DNA of 33,944 nt from Streptomyces antimicrobicus (GTDB lineage Bacteria; Actinomycetota; Actinomycetes; Streptomycetales; Streptomycetaceae). The stretch spans positions 1 to 33,944 of the forward strand of contig NZ_JAJAUY010000062.1 in the NCBI RefSeq assembly GCF_020532625.1, read 5' to 3'. Positions within the stretch are counted from its first letter, which is position 1. Each line of letters starts with the position of its first letter. Below the pieces are notes generated by a model, which was given only the letters and a program-made list of their open reading frames with translations, had not been told where the DNA came from and made no database searches. Of the stretch, positions 23,199 to 30,879 are shown one piece after another. The translations under genes and the position numbers were made by a program.

Positions 23199-26100
23199 TC
23201 AGACGAGGGCGGTGGCCTCCTCCAGGGTGAGGCCGCCGCCTTCGGCGCGCGCCGACTCGTAGGCCTGCGGCCCCAGTTCGGCCAGGGCCCGCCGCTCGGC
23301 GCGCTCGCGCATCTCCCGCTCGATCGTGACCGGGAAGTGCCCGACGGGGAGCTGGGCGCGGTAGGCGCCCAGCAGCCGGGCCGCGGTGCGGTTGCGCTCC
23401 GGGCCGCCCAGCAGGGCGTACGCCTCGGCCGCGGTGACCAGGAGCGCGGCCGGCAGCTGGGGCGCGACCAGCTCCGTCAGCGGGTCACGGGCGGCGGCCA
23501 GGGCCTGGCGCACGGCCGCCAGCGCGTCCTCGTACCGGCCCTCGACGTTGTCCAGCCACGCCAGGGCGCTCAGCAGGAAGGCGTCGAAGACGGCGAAGGA
23601 GCCGAAGCGGAACTCCTCGCGCAGCGTCTGCAGTTGGACGCGGGCCTCGGCGGCGCGTCCGGTGCGGCCGTAGCGCAGGGCGAGGAAGATCCGGGCGGCG
23701 GGCATCGCCTCGTTGCCGAACTGCGGAGGGATCCGCAGGATCTCGGTGAGCATCTCCTCGGCCTCCGTGCCCTCGCCGCCCTCCAGCAGCACGCCGGCCA
23801 GGCGGACCCGCAGGACCGTCACCTGCGCCTGCGCGCCGAGCCGGCGGGCCCGGTCGACGGCCGCCCGGTAGTCCTCGGCGGCCCGGGCGTAGGCGCCGTG
23901 CCGCTCCAGGGACTCGGCGCGGGCGGAGAGCGCCTCGGCGCAGCCCCAGTCGTCGCCGAGCTCGGTGAACAGCGCCAGGCTCTCGTCGGCGTCCCGGGCG
24001 GCGTCGCCGGCCCAGTCGGCGCGGTTGGCCAGGATGTTGGCGCGCAGCTGCAGGGCGGAGGCCAGCTCCCAGCGCAGGCCGAGCGCGCGGGCGGTGTCGA
24101 CGGTGGCCGTGACGAACTGCTGGAGCAGCGCCGGATCGCCGATGGTCATGACGGCGTAGAGCCACAGGGAGCCGGGCCACTTGCAGGTCTGCGGCAGGCC
24201 GGGCCGGTAGGCCCGCACGATCCCCTCGGCCCGGCGCCGCACCTCGGGGCTCTGCCAGGTCGTGGTGCGCTGGTCGCGGGCGGCCAGCCGCATCAGGCCG
24301 ACGCCGCGCCAGGCCTCGGCGAGCAGGTCGCCGGTGTACGGCGGCGGCGAGTCGAGGACGCGGGCGTGCAGCGGGGGCGCGGGGGTGACGGGGGCGGTGA
24401 AGGGGTCGGGGCCGAAGGCGGCGACGACGTCGGTCCAGTGCATGAACTCCGCGCGCAGGTCGTGCATCGACCAGTACCAGGACAGGGCGTGGACGAGGCA
24501 GAGCATCTCGTCGGCGTCGCCGGCGGCCTGGGCCCGGCGCAGGGCCGTGCGCAGGTTCTCGTACTCGGCGGACAGCCGCCGGTCGGCGGCCCGCTGGTGG
24601 CGGCCGCGCAGCTGGGGCTCGCTGGTGCGGGCCAGTTCGCGGTAGTACGTCAGATGGCGGCGCTCGGTGGCCTCCTTGTCGTCCCCGGCCTCGGTGAGGC
24701 GGGCGGCGGCGTACTCGGCGACGGTCTCCAGCAGGCGGAAGCGCATGCCGTCCTCGCCGCCCGCGCCGTCGCGGCAAGGGCCGTCGTGGCAAGGGCCGCC
24801 GTCGCCCGGGCCGCCGTCGCCCGGGCCGTCGCCGTCCGGGCCGTCGCCGGGGGTGGCGACCACCAGGGACTTGTCCACCAGGGAGCCGAGCAGGGCGTCG
24901 ACGTCGAGGGCGTCGAGCCGGGCGTCGGCGCACACGGCCTCGGCGGCCGCCAGGGAGCACCCGCCGGCGAAGACCGAGAGCCGCCGCAGCACGGTCCGCT
25001 CACCCTCGTCCAGCAGGTCCCAGGACCAGTCGACCACCGCGCGCAGGGTCTGCTGGCGCGGCAGGACGGTCCGGCTGCCGCTGGTCAGCAGCCGGAACCG
25101 GTCGTCGAGCCGGTCCGCGATCTGCCGCGGGCTGAGCAGCCGCAGCCGTGCCGCGGCCAGCTCGATCGCGAGCGGCAGACCGTCCAGCCGCCGGCAGATC
25201 TCGCGGACGGCGGTCAGGTCCTCGTCGACCCGGAAACCGGGGCGGGCGGCGGCCCCGCGGTCGGCGAACAGCCGTACGGCGGGCTCGGGCGGCAGCGGCT
25301 CCACGGGACGCAGGAACTCGCCGGGCACCCCGAGCGGCTCGCGGCTCGTGGCCAGCACCTGGACGCCGGGACAGCGGGCCAGCAGTTCCTCGGCGAGACG
25401 GGCGGCAGCCGCGACCAGGTGTTCGCAGTTGTCGAGGACGACGAGCATCCGGCGGCGGCCGCAGTGCTCGACCAGCCGGTGCAGCGGGTCGGTGTCGGCC
25501 GCGAGGTCGGCCAGCACCCGCAGTTCCTCGGAGGCGGCGCCGCGCAGCTTGGTGTCGCGCGCGCCGACCGCGGCGAGCGCGGCCTGGGGCACGTCCTCGG
25601 GGTCCTCGACGGGGGCCAGTTCCACGAACCAGACCCCGTCGGGCCAGCCCGCCCCGGCCCGGGCGTGCGCCTCGGCCGCCTCCTGCGACAGCCGGGTCTT
25701 CCCCGCCCCGCCGGGGCCGAGCAGGGTGACCAGCCGGGCCCGGGCCAGATCGCCGCCGATGACGCGGATGTCGTCCTCGCGGCCGACGAAGCTGGTGAGC
25801 CGGGCCCGCAGGTTCCCGGCCGGGGCGGCGGGGGGCTCCGGGGCGGCAGCGGCGGCCGGCTCCGGGGCGGCGGCCTGCACCTGGGCCGGAGCGGTGGCCG
25901 GCTCCGGGACAGCGGCAGCGGCAGCGGCGGGGTGCCGCGGTCCGGCCTGCGCCCCGGCCCGCAGCAGCTCGGCGTGCAGCTCGCGGAGCTCGGGCCCCGG
26001 GTCGGTGCCGAGCCGGTCCCCGAGGCGGCGGCGCACGGCGTCGTACGCGGCGAGGGCCTCGGCCGGGCGGCCGGTGTCGCGCAGGGCCCGGATCCGCAGG

Positions 26101-26672
26101 GCCTGCAGCGGTTCGTCCAGGGGGCGTTCGGCGCACAGCGCGGTGAGCTCCGGCAGCACCCGCCCGGCCCGGCCCAGCGCCACCGCGGCGGTCAGCCGGC
26201 CCCGGCGCGCGTCGAGCCGTACGGCCTCCCAGCGGGCGGCCTCGGCCCCGGGTTCGGGCAGATCCGCCAGGGCGGGACCGCGCCACAGGCCGAGCGCCTC
26301 GTCGTAGAGCGCGGCGGCCCGGCCGGGATCGCCCGCGGCGAGGGCCGCGGCGGCGGTGCGGGCGAGGGCCTCGAAGCGGAACAGGTCGATGTCGTCCCGG
26401 TCGGCGACGAGCCGGTAGCCGCCGTCCTCGGAGGCGACGGCCGCCCGCCCGAGGGCCCGGCGCAACCGGGCGACGAGCGCCTGGAGCGCGGCGACCGCGT
26501 CGGCGGGCGGGTCCGCGGCCCACACCTCGTCCACGAGGACGCCGTTCGGCACGGGACGCCCGCCCCGCAGCGCGAGCGCGGTGAGCAGCGCCCGCAACCG
26601 CGCCCCGCCGACCGGCACGGCGGTCCCGTCGGCCCGGACCGCCTGCCCACTCCCAAGAATCCCGTAACGCAC
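23199..26672 (-). CDS. Large AfsR/SARP-like BTAD regulator with NB-ARC ATPase and TPR region
   Basis: A 1157-aa cytoplasmic regulator. Residues 1 to about 93 form an OmpR-type winged helix (MRYGILGSGQAV, then LRALLTALALR). A BTAD bacterial activation domain spans about 97-245 (DLFRFEALART, ending TDPGPELRELHAELLRAG). A Pro/Ala/Glu-rich linker (about 250-285) leads to an NB-ARC-like ATPase with Walker A GPGGAGKT (about 317) and Walker B LVVLDNCEH (about 407). The C-terminal half is helical and TPR-like. This is the architecture of AfsR, a pleiotropic activator of secondary metabolism. A Gly/Asp repeat insert lies at about 605-634. The GTG at 26672 has no good ribosome binding site. It faces the ABC exporter genes, but no biosynthetic genes are visible, so its targets are unknown. 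Confidence 0.9.
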   Translation of the reverse strand: MRYGILGSGQAVRADGTAVPVGGARLRALLTALALRGGRPVPNGVLVDEVWAADPPADAVAALQALVARLRRALGRAAVASEDGGYRLVADRDDIDLFRFEALARTAAAALAAGDPGRAAALYDEALGLWRGPALADLPEPGAEAARWEAVRLDARRGRLTAAVALGRAGRVLPELTALCAERPLDEPLQALRIRALRDTGRPAEALAAYDAVRRRLGDRLGTDPGPELRELHAELLRAGAQAGPRHPAAAAAAVPEPATAPAQVQAAAPEPAAAAAPEPPAAPAGNLRARLTSFVGREDDIRVIGGDLARARLVTLLGPGGAGKTRLSQEAAEAHARAGAGWPDGVWFVELAPVEDPEDVPQAALAAVGARDTKLRGAASEELRVLADLAADTDPLHRLVEHCGRRRMLVVLDNCEHLVAAAARLAEELLARCPGVQVLATSREPLGVPGEFLRPVEPLPPEPAVRLFADRGAAARPGFRVDEDLTAVREICRRLDGLPLAIELAAARLRLLSPRQIADRLDDRFRLLTSGSRTVLPRQQTLRAVVDWSWDLLDEGERTVLRRLSVFAGGCSLAAAEAVCADARLDALDVDALLGSLVDKSLVVATPGDGPDGDGPGDGGPGDGGPCHDGPCRDGAGGEDGMRFRLLETVAEYAAARLTEAGDDKEATERRHLTYYRELARTSEPQLRGRHQRAADRRLSAEYENLRTALRRAQAAGDADEMLCLVHALSWYWSMHDLRAEFMHWTDVVAAFGPDPFTAPVTPAPPLHARVLDSPPPYTGDLLAEAWRGVGLMRLAARDQRTTTWQSPEVRRRAEGIVRAYRPGLPQTCKWPGSLWLYAVMTIGDPALLQQFVTATVDTARALGLRWELASALQLRANILANRADWAGDAARDADESLALFTELGDDWGCAEALSARAESLERHGAYARAAEDYRAAVDRARRLGAQAQVTVLRVRLAGVLLEGGEGTEAEEMLTEILRIPPQFGNEAMPAARIFLALRYGRTGRAAEARVQLQTLREEFRFGSFAVFDAFLLSALAWLDNVEGRYEDALAAVRQALAAARDPLTELVAPQLPAALLVTAAEAYALLGGPERNRTAARLLGAYRAQLPVGHFPVTIEREMRERAERRALAELGPQAYESARAEGGGLTLEEATALV
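24775..24850 (-). repeat. 15-bp in-frame tandem repeat inside the BTAD regulator gene
   Basis: The plus strand shows GGGCCGCCGTCGCCC-like units about four to five times, coding for Gly-Asp-Gly-Gly-Pro-type repeats in the regulator. Length changes would keep the frame. Confidence 0.75.
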
Positions 26673-26787
26673 CGCCCCATTCTCCCCGCCACCACCGACG
26701 GCCCCGCCCGGATTTTCCCGGCCGCCGGCCCCGGCCCGGCGAGGGCCCGGGTCACGGCCCGCCCGGCGGGCCGGGGCCGGGGGCGGG

Positions 26788-26793
26788 TAGGTT
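26788..26793 (+). promoter_or_regulatory. -10-like hexamer for the M50 protease gene (leaderless start)
   Basis: TAGGTT ends 7 nt before the ATG at 26801, without a Shine-Dalgarno sequence between them. Confidence 0.45.
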
Positions 26794-26800
26794 TCGGCGC

Positions 26801-27604
26801 ATGGGTCAGCAGGCGCGCCGCTTCGGGCGGCAGATCAGTCCGGTGTTCCTCGGGATCGTCGCCGTCATGGCGGTGACCGGCTGGGCGGTGTGGACGGGGT
26901 ACTCGACGAGCACCGGGCTCGCCGTGTTCCTCTTCGTCACCTCCGCCTGGATCGTCTCGCTCTGCCTGCACGAGTACGCCCACGCCCGGACCGCGCTGCA
27001 CAGCGGGGACCTCAGCGTGGAGGACCGCGGCTACCTGACGCTCGATCCGCTCAAGTACACCCACGCGCTGCTCAGCATCGTGCTGCCGGTGGTCTTCCTG
27101 ATCCTGGGCGGGCTGGGCCTGCCCGGCGGGGCCGTGTACATCGAGCGCGGCCGGATCCGGCACCGCTGGCAGCACAGCCTGATCTCGGCCGCCGGTCCGC
27201 TGGCCAACGTCGCGTTCGCGCTCGTGTGCACCGCGCCCTTCTGGCTGGGCGGGATCGAGGACGTACCGCTGCCGTTCCGCTTCGCGCTCGGCTTCCTCGC
27301 GCTGCTCCAGGTCTCCGCCGCGATCCTGAACTTCCTGCCCGTCCCGGGCCTCGACGGCTACGGCGTGATCGAGCCCTGGCTGCCGGACCGCACCCGCCGG
27401 GAGCTGGCGCCGCTCGCGCCGGTCGGGCTGCTGCTGGTGTTCGGCCTGCTGTGGATCCCGGCCGTGAACCAGCTGTTCTTCGGATTCGTCCGCGACATCC
27501 TGGCCGCGCTCGGCGTCTCCGACCTGGAGTCGTACTGCGGCCGCGCGCTGTACACGTTCTGGCGGGAGTCGGACGGGGTGTGCGAGGTGGTGGTCCCCGG
27601 CTGA
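26801..27604 (+). CDS. Site-2 protease family (M50) membrane metalloprotease homologue
   Basis: A 267-aa polytopic protein with the hallmarks of an intramembrane zinc protease. HEYAH at residues 57-61 lies in a hydrophobic helix (Glu58 catalytic), and LNFLPVPGLDGYG gives the second ligand motif with Asp185 after Asn177. Several other membrane segments flank these. The family cleaves membrane-bound regulators such as anti-sigma factors, but no PDZ domain or partner gene is seen here, so the target is unknown. The C-terminus carries two Cys (SYCGRA and GVCEVV). The ATG at 26801 follows a TAGGTT hexamer 7 nt upstream. It is divergent from the BTAD regulator. Confidence 0.9.
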   Translation: MGQQARRFGRQISPVFLGIVAVMAVTGWAVWTGYSTSTGLAVFLFVTSAWIVSLCLHEYAHARTALHSGDLSVEDRGYLTLDPLKYTHALLSIVLPVVFLILGGLGLPGGAVYIERGRIRHRWQHSLISAAGPLANVAFALVCTAPFWLGGIEDVPLPFRFALGFLALLQVSAAILNFLPVPGLDGYGVIEPWLPDRTRRELAPLAPVGLLLVFGLLWIPAVNQLFFGFVRDILAALGVSDLESYCGRALYTFWRESDGVCEVVVPG

Positions 27605-27627
27605 GCCGGGACCGGCGGCCGGCGCGC

Positions 27628-27822
27628 TCAGCCGGCCGGGCGGGCGGCCCGCGCCGCCTTCTCCGCCTTGGCCTTGCGCACGTAGAACCAGGCCATGTTG
27701 GAGGTCAGACCCGCCAGCAGCACCCAGACGATGCCGAGGAGGCTGCCCTCCACGAAGGCGACGACGGCCGCGGCCACGGCGAGGGCGCAGACGACAAGGG
27801 CGAACACGGCAAGGCGGGGCAT
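27628..27822 (-). CDS. 64-aa membrane protein, hypothetical
   Basis: A short protein starting MPRLAVFALVVC. Two hydrophobic segments (about 3-25 and 29-46) are followed by FYVRKAKAEKAARAAR, a positively charged tail that would be cytoplasmic. Its tail-rich design resembles small streptomycete membrane proteins of unknown function. The ATG at 27822 has GAGGAG about 10 nt upstream, which makes the gene credible despite its size. It lies downstream of npdG on the same strand, separated by a strong hairpin region, so it probably has its own promoter. No partner can be named. Confidence 0.7.
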   Translation of the reverse strand: MPRLAVFALVVCALAVAAAVVAFVEGSLLGIVWVLLAGLTSNMAWFYVRKAKAEKAARAARPAG

Positions 27823-27838
27823 GGGGCCACGGCTCCTC

Positions 27839-27875
27839 GGGGGCACTGGACGGGTCGAGCCCCTCCAGTGTCCCC
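27839..27875. terminator. Hairpin upstream of the 64-aa gene
   Basis: CACTGGA at 27844-27850 pairs with TCCAGTG at 27864-27870, with outer G/C runs extending the stem across a bulge. It lies between npdG and the 64-aa gene, on the leader side of the latter; it could be a terminator or a leader structure. Confidence 0.45.
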
Positions 27876-27909
27876 CATGCGGGACCGGGCTCCGGTCCGG
27901 GCCCGCCGA

Positions 27910-27956
27910 GGCCGCGCGGCCGTGCCCGGCAGGGGTCTGCCGGGGCACGCGCGGCC
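27910..27956 (-). terminator. Large hairpin after npdG
   Basis: GGCCGCG near 27910 pairs with CGCGGCC near 27950, with an inner stem built from GTGCCCGGCA and TGCCGGGGCAC (one bulged base). It lies about 30-80 bp past the npdG stop. Confidence 0.65.
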
Positions 27957-27986
27957 GGTCCCGGCCGGCCGCCGTACCGACCCGTC

Positions 27987-28688
27987 TCAGACGTCCGTGA
28001 CCCGCAGGCCCGCGTGCGCCTTGTAGCGGCGGTTGACCGAGATCAGGTTGGCTACCAGCGACTCGACCTGGTGGGCGTTGCGCAGCCGGCCCGAGAACAC
28101 GCCGCGCATGCCGGGGATCCGGGCGGCCAGGGCCTGCACCAGGTCGGTGTCGGCGCGGGAGTCGCCGAGGACCATCACGTCCGTGTCGATCTCGTCGATC
28201 GACTCGTCCTGGAGCAGGACCGCCGACAGGTGGTGGAAGGCGGCCGTGACCCGGGAGTCCGGCAGCAGGGCGGCCGCCTGCTCGGCGGCCGAGCCCTCCT
28301 CCGGCTTGAGGGCGTAGGCGCCCTGCTTGTCGAAGCCCAGCGGGTTCACGCAGTCCACGACGAGCTTGCCGGCCAGCTCCTCGCGCAGCGACTCCAGCGT
28401 CCTGGCGTGGCCGTCCCACGGCACGGCGATGATCACGATGTCGCTGCGCCGCGCGCACTCGGCGTTGTCCGCGCCCTCGACGCCGAGGCCGAGTTCGTCG
28501 GCGGCGGCCCGGGCCCGCTCGGCGGCGCGCGAGCCGATGATCACCTTCTGGCCGGCCTTGGCCAGCCGGTAGGCCAGGCCGCGGCCCTGGTCACCGGTGC
28601 CGCCGAGGACACCGACGACGAGTCCCGAGACGTCCGGAAGGTCCCACGGGTCGCGGGCCGCGGGCTTGCTGTTCTCAGTGGAGGTCAT
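27987..28688 (-). CDS. npdG: Coenzyme F420:NADP oxidoreductase (NADPH-dependent F420 reductase)
   Basis: A 233-aa enzyme that moves hydride between NADPH and the deazaflavin coenzyme F420. The Rossmann NADP site is GVLGGTGDQGRG (26-37), followed by IIGSR at 50-54, whose Ser/Arg pair favours NADP. Downstream are IAVPWDGH, VDCVNPLG, and FHHLSAVLL, all typical of F420-dependent NADP reductases (Fno/NpdG family). In actinomycetes, F420H2 serves F420-dependent reductases. I chose the ATG at 28688: the N-terminus MTSTENSKPAARDPWDLPDVSG is typical and a TACGCT hexamer lies 7 nt upstream, so the mRNA is probably leaderless. It is divergent from the hypothetical gene at 28784. Confidence 0.92.
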   Translation of the reverse strand: MTSTENSKPAARDPWDLPDVSGLVVGVLGGTGDQGRGLAYRLAKAGQKVIIGSRAAERARAAADELGLGVEGADNAECARRSDIVIIAVPWDGHARTLESLREELAGKLVVDCVNPLGFDKQGAYALKPEEGSAAEQAAALLPDSRVTAAFHHLSAVLLQDESIDEIDTDVMVLGDSRADTDLVQALAARIPGMRGVFSGRLRNAHQVESLVANLISVNRRYKAHAGLRVTDV

Positions 28689-28695
28689 GCAGGCG

Positions 28696-28701
28696 AGCGT
28701 A
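28696..28701 (-). promoter_or_regulatory. -10-like hexamer for npdG (leaderless start)
   Basis: On the minus strand, TACGCT ends 7 nt before the ATG at 28688, with CGCCTGC between them and no ribosome binding site. Confidence 0.45.
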
Positions 28702-28783
28702 CTGCCGGGTAGCGCGAGGCCGAACGGGTGAGGCGGGTGGGGACGCCTCCCGTGCCCGGACAGCGGTCGGGCAGGATGCCGCC

Positions 28784-29398
28784 ATGGACGCCGTGAGAGT
28801 GGCGCTGCTGCGCGAGGTCCTGGCCGGTACCGAGTGGCCCGGCGCGGCGCGCCGCTTCGCCGGCTCGCTGCGCCGGTCCGTGGCACCGGCCGGCCCGGCG
28901 GCCGGGGGCGGGCTGCTGCTGGTGGGCACCGAGAGCTACGAGCCCTGGCACCTGGCGGCGCACCTGGTGGACGAGGCGGCCTGGTCCGGGCAGCCGCAGC
29001 TGGCGCCCACCCTGGTGCGGCACCGGGTCCTGCCGGGCGAGCCGCCGCACCTGTCGGTGGGGCTGGGCCGGCTGGCCACGGCCCGGCGCGGCCACACGGT
29101 GCTGGTGGTGGCTCCGGAGCGGCCCGGGGGCGGGCTGCTGGAGCGGGTGCACGACGCCCGCCGGGCGGGGGCGACCGTGCTGTCCCTGGACGGCGGGGAC
29201 GAGGAACTGGGCGGTCTGGCGCACGACGCGCTGTCGGTGCCGGAGGGCGCGGGGCTCGACCTGGACACCGTGCAGCACCTGGTCAGCGCGGCGGCCGGGG
29301 AGAACAGCCTCCCTGCGCAGCGCGGGCCACGCCGGTTCCGCGACCGCCTCTCGCGGCTGGCCGACCAGCTGACGGCCCCGCCGCCGAGCCGCTGGTGA
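28784..29398 (+). CDS. Conserved hypothetical protein (possible SIS-like fold)
   Basis: A 204-aa soluble protein without signal peptide or membrane segment. It shows alternating strands and helices: GGLLLVGTESYEPWH, HTVLVVAPERPGG, GATVLSLDGGDEELGGLAHDALSVP, and LDLDTVQHLVSAAAGE. The pattern of short hydrophobic strands followed by Gly/Ser loops looks like a sugar-isomerase (SIS)-like or Rossmannoid fold, but I cannot name the family with certainty. The ATG at 28784 has CAGGAT 6 nt before it, a possible weak -10 for leaderless transcription; no ribosome binding site is evident. It is divergent from npdG. The C-terminus is Pro/Arg-rich and ends shortly before a repeated GTGCCTCCGGTCGCG stretch. 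Confidence 0.75.
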   Translation: MDAVRVALLREVLAGTEWPGAARRFAGSLRRSVAPAGPAAGGGLLLVGTESYEPWHLAAHLVDEAAWSGQPQLAPTLVRHRVLPGEPPHLSVGLGRLATARRGHTVLVVAPERPGGGLLERVHDARRAGATVLSLDGGDEELGGLAHDALSVPEGAGLDLDTVQHLVSAAAGENSLPAQRGPRRFRDRLSRLADQLTAPPPSRW

Positions 29399-29441
29399 GG
29401 CGACGGTCCGGGCGTCGCACCGGGTCGCGGCCCCTCACATA

Positions 29442-29480
29442 GCGGTGCCTCCGGTCGCGGTGCCTCCGGTCGCGGCCCCT
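29442..29480. repeat. 15-bp GC-rich tandem repeat
   Basis: GTGCCTCCGGTCGCG-like units repeat about two and a half times, with a further GGTCGCGGTGCC near 29483. It lies between the hypothetical gene and the convergent 92-aa gene. Confidence 0.65.
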
Positions 29481-29758
29481 CAGGTCGCGGTGCCGGTGCC
29501 TGCCCCGCCCTCGCCCGCCCGGTCGGTCCCGTCGTTCCCGTCGGTCCCGTCGTTCCGGTCGTTCCAGTTCGGGTCGTTCTGCCACTGCAGGTTCCGCTCC
29601 CGGGCGGTCTCCATGGCGTGGGCCGCCTCATCGCGGGTCGTGTAGGGCCCGAAGCGGTCCTTGGCCGGGCATTCCGGCCCCTCCTCGACCTTCTGGTGGA
29701 CGAGGCAGTAGTACCACTCGCCCGGCTTGCCCACCTGGCGCTTCTTGAACAGAGCCAT
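29480..29758 (-). CDS. Conserved 92-aa actinomycete protein with Asn/Asp/Gly-rich tail
   Basis: A short soluble protein beginning MALFKKRQVGKPGEWYYCLVH. The first 65 residues are compact: two Cys (YYCLVHQKVEEGPECPAKDRFG), a GPYTTRDEAAHAMETARERN helix, and a WQNDPNWNDR stretch. I recognise this as a conserved small streptomycete protein but know no function. CLVH plus EGPEC could form a metal site; this is only a guess. The last 25 residues are a repetitive Asn/Asp/Gly/Thr tail coded by GTCGTTCC-type DNA repeats, probably variable. The ATG at 29758 has a strong AAGGAG 6 nt upstream, so the start is secure. It is divergent from map, which starts 58 bp away. Confidence 0.85.
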   Translation of the reverse strand: MALFKKRQVGKPGEWYYCLVHQKVEEGPECPAKDRFGPYTTRDEAAHAMETARERNLQWQNDPNWNDRNDGTDGNDGTDRAGEGGAGTGTAT

Positions 29759-29803
29759 CCGATGCTCCTTCCTCTGCCGCCATGCTGCCCGATCGGCGCT
29801 GGA

Positions 29804-29809
29804 TACACT
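29804..29809 (+). promoter_or_regulatory. -10-like hexamer for map (leaderless start)
   Basis: TACACT ends 7 nt before the ATG at 29817. The spacer CGCATGC holds no ribosome binding site. It is the same hexamer at the same distance as at nadE. Confidence 0.5.
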
Positions 29810-29816
29810 CGCATGC

Positions 29817-30674
29817 ATGTCTGGCCAGTCGCTGCTCGTACCCGGCGAGCTCTCGCCCACCCGTTCCGTCCCCGGCAACATCCGCCGGCCCGAGTACGTG
29901 GGCAAGCCCGCCCCCACGCCGTACACCGGTCCGGAGGTGCAGAACGCCGAGACCGTCGAGGCCATGCGCGTCGCCGGGCGGATCGCCGCCCGGGCGATGG
30001 AGGAGGCCGCGAAGCTGATCGCGCCCGGCGTCACCACCGACGAGCTGGACCGGGTCGCGCACGAGTACATGTGCGACCACGGCGCCTACCCCTCCACGCT
30101 GGGCTACCGCGGCTTCCCGAAGTCGCTGTGCGCCTCGGTCAACGAGGTCATCTGCCACGGCATCCCCGACTCCACGGTGCTGCGCGACGGCGACATCGTG
30201 AACCTCGACGTGACGGCGTACATCGGCGGTGTGCACGGCGACAACAACGCCACCTACCTGTGCGGTGACGTGGACGAGGAGTCCCGGCTGCTGGTGGAGC
30301 GCACCCGCGAGGCCCTGAACCGGGCGATCAAGGCCGTCCGGCCGGGCCGCCAGATCAACATCATCGGCCGGGTGATCGAGTCGTACGCCAAGCGGTTCGG
30401 CTACGGCGTGGTCCGGGACTTCACCGGGCACGGCATCAACACGGCGTTCCACTCCGGCCTGATCATCCCGCACTACGACAGCCCGCACGCCACCACCGTG
30501 ATGCAGCCGGGGATGACCTTCACGATCGAGCCGATGCTGACGCTGGGCACCCACGAGTACGACATGTGGGAGGACGGCTGGACGGTCGTCACCAAGGACC
30601 GCAAGCGCACCGCGCAGTTCGAGCACACGCTGGTCGTGACGGAGACCGGGGCGGACATCCTCACCCTTCCGTAG
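29817..30674 (+). CDS. map: Methionine aminopeptidase, type I
   Basis: A 285-aa enzyme that removes the initiator methionine from new proteins. The five metal ligands are Asp131 (NLDVTAY), Asp142 (HGDNNATY), His205 (GHGIN), Glu238 (TIEPML) and Glu269 (QFEHTL); His212 follows in the conserved place. The N-terminal extension of about 40 residues (VPGELSPTRSVPGNIRRPEYVGKP) is typical of actinobacterial type I enzymes of the MapB kind and carries a PxxP-like segment. I chose the ATG at 29817, not upstream in-frame starts, because TACACT lies 7 nt before it and MSGQSLLVPGEL is the expected start. A terminator with a UUCG loop follows. Confidence 0.95.
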   Translation: MSGQSLLVPGELSPTRSVPGNIRRPEYVGKPAPTPYTGPEVQNAETVEAMRVAGRIAARAMEEAAKLIAPGVTTDELDRVAHEYMCDHGAYPSTLGYRGFPKSLCASVNEVICHGIPDSTVLRDGDIVNLDVTAYIGGVHGDNNATYLCGDVDEESRLLVERTREALNRAIKAVRPGRQINIIGRVIESYAKRFGYGVVRDFTGHGINTAFHSGLIIPHYDSPHATTVMQPGMTFTIEPMLTLGTHEYDMWEDGWTVVTKDRKRTAQFEHTLVVTETGADILTLP

Positions 30675-30728
30675 GCGCGCAGGGCCCCGGGCCGGCAGGC
30701 CCGCAGGCCCCAGCGCCCGGGCGTACCG

Positions 30729-30752
30729 CGGCCGTCCCTTCGGGGGCGGCCG
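30729..30752 (+). terminator. Rho-independent terminator with UUCG tetraloop after map
   Basis: CGGCCGTCCC at 30729-30738 pairs with GGGGCGGCCG at 30743-30752 (one T-G wobble) around the stable tetraloop TTCG, then TTT follows. It lies 55 bp past the map stop. Confidence 0.85.
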
Positions 30753-30803
30753 TTTCGCATGCCCGGCCCCGGGGAAAGATACCGACACAGCGTCGGGAAG
30801 ATG

Positions 30804-30832
30804 TTGACTTAGGTAAGCCTAAGGAGGAGGAT
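30804..30832 (+). promoter_or_regulatory. Heme oxygenase promoter with iron box between -35 and -10
   Basis: TTGACT (30804-30809) and GAGGAT (30827-30832) are 17 bp apart, a canonical -35/-10 layout. The palindrome TTAGGTAAGCCTAA (30809-30822) overlaps the -35 and fills the spacer. It matches the DtxR/IdeR/DmdR iron-box pattern, so iron-loaded repressor bound there would block RNA polymerase. The same 10-bp core AGGTAAGCCT recurs upstream of efeO. Confidence 0.8.
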
Positions 30833-30879
30833 CGGGCCGGGCCCGCCCCTCTCCCACCCCGGATCTACGGAGGTCCGCC

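Noticed and set aside
27839..27875. Iron- or zinc-repressor operator in the leader of the 64-aa gene
   Set aside because: The inverted repeat is a GC-rich hairpin and does not match iron-box or Zur/Fur patterns.
29618..29758. Plus-strand coding frame opposite the 92-aa gene
   Set aside because: The minus-strand gene has a strong ribosome binding site and a conserved core; the plus frame has neither.
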